NCBI GenBank assembly: GCA_900457075.1
Contig: UGYN01000002.1
Span: 310,001-374,000, forward strand
Direction: 5' to 3'
Source: Serratia quinivorans
GTDB lineage: Bacteria > Pseudomonadota > Gammaproteobacteria > Enterobacterales > Enterobacteriaceae
Length of the DNA stretch: 64,000 bases
In this document: piece after piece, positions 57,527 to 64,000 of the stretch
How positions within the stretch are numbered: position 1 is the first letter of the stretch
Layout: each line of letters begins with the position of its first letter
Notes under the pieces: generated by a model
Database searches by the model: none
What the model saw: only the letters and a program-made list of their open reading frames with translations
Told to the model about the DNA's origin: nothing
Position numbers and translations under genes: made by a program

Positions 57527-58075
57527 TTACCAGGTCCGCACCGGGCCGGTATCGATGTGTACGAAGTTGCTACGTGGGTAATATCCTACACCACCGGCGC
57601 TCATTTTTAACGCCGCTTTACGGATATTACTCAGTTGGATGCCTTCGATATGGAAGTCCATCGCCTGGCCTTTGGTGTGGTAGCTGTGCTTGGCCACACC
57701 GCGACTGCGTGCACGCAGCTCATTGTTGGTATCCAGGGAACGATAACCTGAAACCAACTGCACCGGCTTGTTGGTGCCCAACAGACCTTGCAGACGGTAG
57801 AGATGATCGAACAGACGAGGATCGATCGACTTGACCTTATTGGCACGATAATCACGGAAGAGATGATTAAGACGGACTAATTCGTCTTTATTATATCCCT
57901 TACCGTCGAAGAATTCGGCTTTAAGCGATTCGCCCGTATGCATATTATTTACAACCAGAATACGCGGGCGCGAAGTAGAAAGACTGGCAAAGGCTTGCCC
58001 AGGGAGCAGCGCTATGCCCACAGCGGCGCTACCTAACGCCAGCCATTTACGGCGATGATGATCAATTTTGTCCAT
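57527..58075 (-). CDS. mepK: murein endopeptidase MepK (YcbK), Tat substrate
   Basis: The 182-residue protein has a twin-arginine signal (HHRRKWLALGSAAVGIALLPGQAFA) and the M15-like/DUF882 zinc domain (GYRSLDTNNELR; SYHTKGQAMDFHIEG; YPRSNFVHIDTG). In E. coli MepK cuts mDAP-mDAP (3-3) crosslinks made by LdtD and LdtE. It lies next to ldtD on the same strand, which suits paired action. The start at 58075 matches homologues. Confidence 0.93.
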   Translation of the reverse strand: MDKIDHHRRKWLALGSAAVGIALLPGQAFASLSTSRPRILVVNNMHTGESLKAEFFDGKGYNKDELVRLNHLFRDYRANKVKSIDPRLFDHLYRLQGLLGTNKPVQLVSGYRSLDTNNELRARSRGVAKHSYHTKGQAMDFHIEGIQLSNIRKAALKMSAGGVGYYPRSNFVHIDTGPVRTW

Positions 58076-58256
58076 GTTTCTGTTAAACCCGGCAAGAATA
58101 TCAAAATATATGCACAAAACAGCGCACTGCCCGAACCATAACCGCCCACACTGGCTGAGTCAACCCGTGATGTCCCGCGGTTTGCAGGCACTCACGCAAT
58201 GAGTGCCTGCAACATGGCCCGATATTCTGACCGTTATTTATTTATAATTACTGCAT

Positions 58257-60098
58257 TTATTGCATTAATTTTTCGGCCTGAGCCAAAATTTGTGCGCCCG
58301 ATCTCACCGTGTCATCATAATTGTAAATATCTGTGCGGAATTGTGGTTTTCCATCATCAGAGACCCAGGCGGTTAAATAATACAATTTAACCGGAATATG
58401 CTGGCGGATATTTACGAAGGTGGTATTACCCTGTTTCAAGGTGGAAGAAACACGGGTGTTGTTCCAACCGGCATCCTGCAGCAGCATATTCGCCAAATCC
58501 GATGCCTTGTTGACCCGAACACAGCCGGAACTTAAGGCGCGGATGTCCTTCTGGAACAGATTATGGTTGGGCGTGTCGTGCAGATAGATAGCGTCCGAAC
58601 TCGGCATGTTGAATTTAAAACGCCCCAATGAGTTGGTCGCTCCCGGAGCCTGACGGATCCGATACGGGAAATTACGAGGCGAAATCATACTCCAGTCGAT
58701 CATTGCCGGATTAATCACCTCGGCATCGTTGCTCCACCCCGAGAGCACGGTATAGCCATGCTTCTGGAAGTAGCTGCCGTCACGCATCGCCTTCGGCACG
58801 ATATCTTCACGCACCAGCGTAGTCGGTACGTTCCACGGCGGGTTCACCACCACATTATTCAATGCGCTGCTCATCAACGGCGTCTTGCGGCTAGGCCGAC
58901 CCACGATCACCCGAGAGGAAAGCACTTCATTGCCGTTTTGGTAGTAGGTCAACGAGTAGTTAGGAATATTAACCATAATACCGGTATCGACATGGCCGGG
59001 TAGTATGCGTAACCGCTGGATATTCAGCGCCAACAACGAGGCTCGTATTTGCGGCGTTACGTTAAGCCACTCGCGAGTGCGCACGCCAATGACGCCGTCA
59101 GCACTCAGACCCTGCCATTTCTGGAAACGCTTAACGCCCTCCACCAGGTCGGGAGTATAGCGATTATCGGTAACGGTCACCGGGCTTTCTGACTGCTGCG
59201 AAAAAGGCGATTGCGGCGTTGGGACGAGATCTTTGACCGGGGCGGCGGCCGGGCTGACAACGGCACTCTGACTGTCACGACTTTTTTCTTCATCTACTGA
59301 CAGGCCGCCGTCGTCAGGCTCATTACGCGAACCGGTCAATACCGCAGGGGGATCCTGCACTTCCACCGGTGCCGTAGAAGGCGTCAGCATGCCGTTACGC
59401 GCCAGGATCTCACGCAAGGCAGGAATATCACTACTCAGTTGATCCGGACGCAGGCTTGGGCCATTGGCCATTTGTGGCCACGGACGGCCATCGGCCAGCA
59501 TATCCCGCAGGGCCTGATGCATCTTGGCGTATTGCGGATGCTGCGGCGCCAGCGTATTGACATAAGCCAGAGTCTTGCCCTGACGCAGCGCCAATTGCCA
59601 CTGGTTAATCACCGTATTGGGTGGCAGACCAAGCTTGTAGGGAATGTTGCTGTACAGCCAATTATTACCGTTGGCACCGATGGACGAAACAAACTGTAAA
59701 TAGCCCAGCATCGCATCAGACAGCACCACATCGCGCGCCACGTCGGTAATCGCCGGGTTGGTCAACAGCTTCACCCATTGGGTAAACTGCGGCTGTACGC
59801 CGGACATCGCCAATTCGGCCAGTTGCTGCTGAAATTGCTGAACCGCTTCGCGATCCTGCCACATCAATTGCATCCGGTTCGCCGCGTACAAAGGAGCCAG
59901 CGTCGAAAGATAATAGGGTGTAATGCCCTTCGGCAATGCCGCAAGCAGTTCCGAACGGCTTTGCGCAACTGACATGCCGGATGACGCCACCGGAAACGCA
60001 GGAACGGTTGCCCATACGGGTAACGACGACGCAAGACCACATGCGATTGCGCAACTTAACGCCAGACGCCGCACAGTGTTTCCATTTCTAAGCAACAT
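58257..60098 (-). CDS. ldtD: L,D-transpeptidase LdtD (YcbB)
   Basis: The 613-residue protein has an N-terminal signal or anchor ([19 protein letters not shown]), a scaffold region, a PG-binding domain ([28 protein letters not shown]) and the YkuD catalytic domain with the Cys in [16 protein letters not shown] and the preceding [14 protein letters not shown]. LdtD makes 3-3 crosslinks in peptidoglycan and can give beta-lactam bypass in E. coli. A Ser/Pro-rich linker of about 60 residues splits scaffold and PG domain. Confidence 0.94.
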   Translation of the reverse strand: MLLRNGNTVRRLALSCAIACGLASSLPVWATVPAFPVASSGMSVAQSRSELLAALPKGITPYYLSTLAPLYAANRMQLMWQDREAVQQFQQQLAELAMSGVQPQFTQWVKLLTNPAITDVARDVVLSDAMLGYLQFVSSIGANGNNWLYSNIPYKLGLPPNTVINQWQLALRQGKTLAYVNTLAPQHPQYAKMHQALRDMLADGRPWPQMANGPSLRPDQLSSDIPALREILARNGMLTPSTAPVEVQDPPAVLTGSRNEPDDGGLSVDEEKSRDSQSAVVSPAAAPVKDLVPTPQSPFSQQSESPVTVTDNRYTPDLVEGVKRFQKWQGLSADGVIGVRTREWLNVTPQIRASLLALNIQRLRILPGHVDTGIMVNIPNYSLTYYQNGNEVLSSRVIVGRPSRKTPLMSSALNNVVVNPPWNVPTTLVREDIVPKAMRDGSYFQKHGYTVLSGWSNDAEVINPAMIDWSMISPRNFPYRIRQAPGATNSLGRFKFNMPSSDAIYLHDTPNHNLFQKDIRALSSGCVRVNKASDLANMLLQDAGWNNTRVSSTLKQGNTTFVNIRQHIPVKLYYLTAWVSDDGKPQFRTDIYNYDDTVRSGAQILAQAEKLMQ

Positions 60099-60263
60099 CC
60101 ATTGCCCCCTGTATGCTCACAAAAAATATAACCAAGACAACTTATTAGTTTCAGTATACGAATAGAAAAGCCATTTTGCCCTTTGCTGCCTATGAATAAC
60201 TGTTATTTCATTAGGCTACCCGGTTTTCGGCACAGAAAAAAGCAGGACTATCATCCTCCCGCA

Positions 60264-60295
60264 CAAAAAAATAGCCACCCCAGGGCGGCTATTTT
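60264..60295 (-). terminator. terminator after mukB
   Basis: On the minus strand AAAATAGCC and GGCTATTTT enclose a GC-rich inner stem and are followed by more T. It separates mukB from ldtD. Confidence 0.85.
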
Positions 60296-60322
60296 CAGAT
60301 TATTAGCGGGCTTTTTTTGCGT

Positions 60323-63300
60323 TTACGGCGTTTCTGCCGCAGTAACACCCAGAACCGGCGGCTCATTAGCAAAACCGCGCAGCCCCACTACGTGTACATG
60401 TTCATGATTTTGGAACACTTTACGCACCAGCTTATAAGTCGTGCCTTTTTCCGGGCTGATATTTTCCGGTGCCGCGATGATCAGCTGCATTTCCAGACGA
60501 TCGCACAGCTCGAACAGCGTGGCGATGGATTTGGCATCCAGTCGCGCCGCTTCATCGAGGAACAGCAGGCGGCATGGGGAAATATCCTTACCGCGCAGGC
60601 GGCGAGACTCTTCTTCCCAGCTCTGTACCACCATAACCAGAATCGACATCCCGGTACCGATCGCTTCCCCGGTAGACAACGCGCCACTCTCGGCACGCAG
60701 CCAACCGTCGGAGCCGCGGAAGACTTCCACTTCCAGCTCCAGGTAGTTGCGGTAATCCAGCAGCTCTTCGCCGATGGTCTGTGGCGTGCGCTGCCCCATG
60801 TCAATCTGCGGGTTCAGACGCTGATACAGCTTGGCCAAGGCCTCCGAGAAGGTCAGTCGGTTGCTGTTGAACAGGTCCTGATGCTGTTCCTGTTGCTCGG
60901 AAAGCACGTCCAGCAGCGTCGCATGCGCTTCACGCACGTTGACGTTCAATCGCACGCTCTTCACCTGCCCGAAGGAAACCGCCTGCAGGCCCTGGTTGAG
61001 CATGCGGATACGGTTCTGTTCGCGCTGGATGGTTTTGCGAATGATGTTCGCCACGCTCTTGGAACTGATCGCCAGTTTCTGCTCACGTGCGGTCAACTCT
61101 TCGGTCAGGCGGCCCAGTTCGATTTCCATCTGTTCGATGGCCTCAACCGGGTCGTCGGTACGAATGATATCCTGACGAATACGCTCGCGCAGATGCTGAT
61201 AGACCGCAATATAGAACTGGATCTTGCGTTCCGGGCGCTTGGGATCTTCCGACAGGCGCAGCACATCGCGCAGATGTTCGTTATCCGACACCGCCAGACG
61301 CAGCGCACCGAGTGCCTTATCCGACATTGAGCGCAGCTCGTCACCGTCCATATAGGCCAGTTCGCGGCGGTGCAGACGACGTTCAACGCCATTGTCTTTC
61401 ACCAGGCGCATCACGGCGCACCAACCTGCTTTGGCGGTGACCACCTGCTCACGCAGCTGATAATAGTCGCGCTCCAGCTTGCGCAGTTTCTTCTGCAGGC
61501 TGTCCATTTCCGCTTCGCAGAAGGTCAGCTGTTTTTCCAGTTGGTTACGACGTGCGCGGTTGGTGCTCAGGCCCGCATGCAATTCATCACGACGAGTGCG
61601 CGCACGGGCTTCGGCATTGGCATCCGCCTGCACACCGATATCTACCAGTTCCTGACTCAGCTCTTTGAGCATGTCGCGCTTCGCGTCATACGAGCTTTTC
61701 AGCGATGCCAGCACCTGGCTGTACTGGGTAAACTGGGTCTGATACTGGCGCAACTGCTCACGGGCACGGGTACGTTCCGCTTCCGCATGCTCCAGACGCT
61801 GGCGCAGCTTGTCGTTGAGATCGTTATTGGCATTTTGCATACCGGCAGAGTCGGTATAGCTGAAGTGCGCGCGACGCTGCACCACTTCAATCAGGGCAAA
61901 CGCCTGCTGCTTGGCCTGACGCTGCACGCTCTGCGCCTGAGTGTAATCCTGTTGCAACTGCTCATGCTGCTGCGGATCGCTCTGCAGCACCGACAGCAGC
62001 GGCTCCAGCTTGGTCAGGGAAACGCCGTGCTGCTGAATATGACGCGCGGCATCCTGCGCCTCTTCCAGCTCCTCACGGATTTCTTCCACCCGATCCTGAA
62101 GGGTTTCATCGTTTAGCAATGAAACCAGCGGTGTCAGACGGTTAAGTGCAGAAATGCCCTCTTTTGCCTGATCGTATTGCTGACGCTGCTGCTGGTTCTG
62201 CGCTTCATGGTTATTCAGCGCGCGCTCGATTTCACCACGGCGGGTATTGAGACCACGGATCTCCGCTTCCGGATCGGCGTCAAAGGCTACCGCCAGATGG
62301 TTACCGATAAAGCGGCTGAAGGCCTGGTGCGAACGCTGGGTTTTCTGCACGTCGAACGACAGGGTGGCATAACGCTCTGCCAACTTTTCCCGCTCGGCAT
62401 GCAATATTTCCAGGCGATTCTCACGTGCGGCACGGCCAAACAACGGCACAGCCGGGTAACGCGAGTAACGCCACTGGCGTTCGGCAGTTTTAACCAACAC
62501 CGCGCGGTCTTGTTCTTCGACGGCGAATACGCTGTCATCGAACGACTGCGGATCCCCCTCGATCAGATAGAGATCTTCCGGACAGTCTTCCAACCCTTCC
62601 AGCATCTCGCGTACCAGTGACAGATCCGGCACCACAATGGCGTGGCGCGACGGGCCGTACAAGGCGGAGAAGTACGGTGCATCGTCGATGGTGACGTCGT
62701 CGTAGATTTCAGACAGCAGCACGCCACCAAAACGTTCGGCCAGCGTGACCAGACGCTGATCTTCGGCACCGCCAGGCTGGCTGAGACGTTCAATTTGCGC
62801 TTCAACGGCACGCTTACCGGCAGCCACTTCGTCGCGCTCAACGGTAGTTTCACGTTCGCGCTCCAGCAGTTGCTGCATGTACTCCGTCACCTGCTGGCTG
62901 CTTTCAAGCGCTTCGCCACTCTGCTCACTAAGCTGGCTCAGAGCATCCTGCGCTGCCAACCAAATAGGGGCGCGGGTAGTCAGTTCGCGGATGCGTTGCT
63001 GAATTTGCTCCAGCTCCTGGCGCATTTCCATCCGACGCTCACCAGCATCGCTAACACCCTGCGACAGCGATTCCAGACGCTCTTCCAGCTCTTGTTGCAG
63101 GGCATCAAGTTCGTCCGGCTGATACTGCTGGCCATGGCGCTTACAGAATTCCTGCAACAGACGCTCGGCATCCTGCTGGGAGCGCAGACGCTGTTCCAGC
63201 TCGCTCAGGCGCATACGCAAAGGTTGCACGCGTTCGGCAAGGTGTTGCTGTGATGGCCAGTCGCGCAGCAATTCGCGCGCGCACTGCCAGGCTTCACTGC

Positions 63301-64000
63301 GGCTGACCTGACCGGCGATTTTACCCACCAGCTGATATGCCTGTTCAAACTGGCCGTGCGCGGCGTCGGCCACGCTCAGTTTTTGCTCGAGCATCAGCAG
63401 TGCTTCTGTCGCTTCCTGCTCGCGCGCCTGGAAAGTATCCAGCCAGTGTTCGGCATTTTCGGCGGTCAGTTCTGGCAGTTGGCACAACGTGCGTGCGCGA
63501 TCCAGTGCCTGCAACGCCTGCTGATATTGAATGGCGCGGGTCTGCTGCACGTCGAGCGCCTGCTGGTAGTCGGCGAGTTGGCTTTTCAGCTCATCCACTT
63601 CCAGTTCGGCTGCCTCGGCACGTGCTTCGTTTTCGGCCTGCTGTTCGCTGGCCTCCGCAACCACTTCATTCTGTTCTTCCAGTCGGTAGGTCAGCTCTTC
63701 CAGATCGCCTTCATAACGCTCGATCTTTTCCTGCTGACGCATCGCCGTTTGTACCAGATTCAGGTGATCGCTGGCGGCCTGATAATCGGTTTCCAGATCG
63801 GATTCCGCACCGCTCTGCTCCGCCAGTTCGCGCGCCATTTCCACATGACGGTATTGCTCGGCGGCCAACTGTTTGCGGCTGCCCAGCAGATCGTTACGCA
63901 GCGCCAGTGCCCCGTCCAGATGAATGCGCCGCTCATTGGCATGACGCATGTAGTCCGCCGCCACGTAAGAGGTGGCCTCGGAAATCAAATGTTTGAACAG
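60323..64000 (-). CDS. mukB: chromosome partition protein MukB (C-terminal 1,225 residues; runs off the right edge)
   Basis: The frame is open at the window edge, and the N-terminal ATPase head (about 260 residues) lies outside. The visible part has the first coiled-coil arm, the hinge ([40 protein letters not shown]), the returning arm and the C-terminal head with signature [19 protein letters not shown] and Walker [14 protein letters not shown]. MukB is the SMC-like core of MukBEF, which compacts and separates the chromosome and works against MatP in the terminus. mukE and mukF would be farther right. Confidence 0.96.
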   Translation of the reverse strand: MFKHLISEATSYVAADYMRHANERRIHLDGALALRNDLLGSRKQLAAEQYRHVEMARELAEQSGAESDLETDYQAASDHLNLVQTAMRQQEKIERYEGDLEELTYRLEEQNEVVAEASEQQAENEARAEAAELEVDELKSQLADYQQALDVQQTRAIQYQQALQALDRARTLCQLPELTAENAEHWLDTFQAREQEATEALLMLEQKLSVADAAHGQFEQAYQLVGKIAGQVSRSEAWQCARELLRDWPSQQHLAERVQPLRMRLSELEQRLRSQQDAERLLQEFCKRHGQQYQPDELDALQQELEERLESLSQGVSDAGERRMEMRQELEQIQQRIRELTTRAPIWLAAQDALSQLSEQSGEALESSQQVTEYMQQLLERERETTVERDEVAAGKRAVEAQIERLSQPGGAEDQRLVTLAERFGGVLLSEIYDDVTIDDAPYFSALYGPSRHAIVVPDLSLVREMLEGLEDCPEDLYLIEGDPQSFDDSVFAVEEQDRAVLVKTAERQWRYSRYPAVPLFGRAARENRLEILHAEREKLAERYATLSFDVQKTQRSHQAFSRFIGNHLAVAFDADPEAEIRGLNTRRGEIERALNNHEAQNQQQRQQYDQAKEGISALNRLTPLVSLLNDETLQDRVEEIREELEEAQDAARHIQQHGVSLTKLEPLLSVLQSDPQQHEQLQQDYTQAQSVQRQAKQQAFALIEVVQRRAHFSYTDSAGMQNANNDLNDKLRQRLEHAEAERTRAREQLRQYQTQFTQYSQVLASLKSSYDAKRDMLKELSQELVDIGVQADANAEARARTRRDELHAGLSTNRARRNQLEKQLTFCEAEMDSLQKKLRKLERDYYQLREQVVTAKAGWCAVMRLVKDNGVERRLHRRELAYMDGDELRSMSDKALGALRLAVSDNEHLRDVLRLSEDPKRPERKIQFYIAVYQHLRERIRQDIIRTDDPVEAIEQMEIELGRLTEELTAREQKLAISSKSVANIIRKTIQREQNRIRMLNQGLQAVSFGQVKSVRLNVNVREAHATLLDVLSEQQEQHQDLFNSNRLTFSEALAKLYQRLNPQIDMGQRTPQTIGEELLDYRNYLELEVEVFRGSDGWLRAESGALSTGEAIGTGMSILVMVVQSWEEESRRLRGKDISPCRLLFLDEAARLDAKSIATLFELCDRLEMQLIIAAPENISPEKGTTYKLVRKVFQNHEHVHVVGLRGFANEPPVLGVTAAETP

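Noticed and set aside
60317..61330. Long plus-strand frame opposite mukB
   Set aside because: The coiled-coil codon pattern of mukB leaves the other strand open; the translation is Leu/Gln/His-rich with no domain.
1..64000. CRISPR arrays, IS elements or large repeats
   Set aside because: No regularly spaced repeats, transposase genes or terminal inverted repeats were seen on reading through; only short hairpins and the small repeats listed.

Overview
The window is chromosomal DNA from an enterobacterium, most likely Serratia or a close Yersiniaceae relative. The protein sequences and gene order follow the E. coli yccA-to-mukB segment almost gene for gene (yccA, serT, tusE, acyP, rlmI, hspQ, yccU, yccT, mgsA, helD, yccF, yccS, sxy, sulA, ompA, matP, lonH, fabA, rmf, pqiCBA, uup, rlmL, ycbX, zapC, pyrD, ssuEADCB, pepN, pncB, asnS, ompF, aspC, gloC, mepK, ldtD, mukB). 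The genus is inferred from overall resemblance and was not tested.

Layout. 1-3.5 kb: the end of a membrane-bound cytochrome c, a small membrane protein, and a BetT-type BCCT transporter followed by a cluster of hairpins. 3.5-7.5 kb (minus strand): a remnant of a type VI secretion locus. TssB is followed directly by the C-terminal part of TssG, then TssJ, TssE, a secreted His/Cys-motif protein and VasL; the sheath, membrane-complex, ATPase and spike genes that normally lie between are absent. 8.3-10.0 kb: tRNA-Ser, yccA, tusE and acyP. 10.1-14.05 kb: an AT-rich accessory insert between acyP and rlmI, carrying two acyltransferase-3 genes, each broken by one extra base in an A/T-run, on either side of a phytanoyl-CoA-dioxygenase-like gene. 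14-30 kb: core genes, with a HxlR-family regulator plus a KAS-II-like synthase added after fabA. 30-48.7 kb: rmf, pqi, uup, rlmL, ycbX, zapC and pyrD, then a complete alkanesulfonate operon and pepN. 49-64 kb: a membrane diguanylate cyclase, pncB, asnS, ompF, aspC, gloC, mepK, ldtD, and mukB running off the right edge.

Functional groups. Envelope: ompA, ompF, pqiABC, ldtD, mepK, yccS. Chromosome organisation and division: matP, mukB, sulA, zapC. Fatty acid synthesis: fabA with readable FadR- and FabR-type sites, and the extra KAS-II gene. Translation: rlmI, rlmL, rmf, tusE, asnS, tRNA-Ser. Sulfonate use: ssuEADCB.

Quality caution. Four genes (two accessory acyltransferases, hspQ, rlmL) are each broken by exactly one inserted base, and two of them are conserved housekeeping genes. 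This points first to insertion-type sequence errors. The acyltransferase tracts could alternatively be phase-variable or slippage sites.
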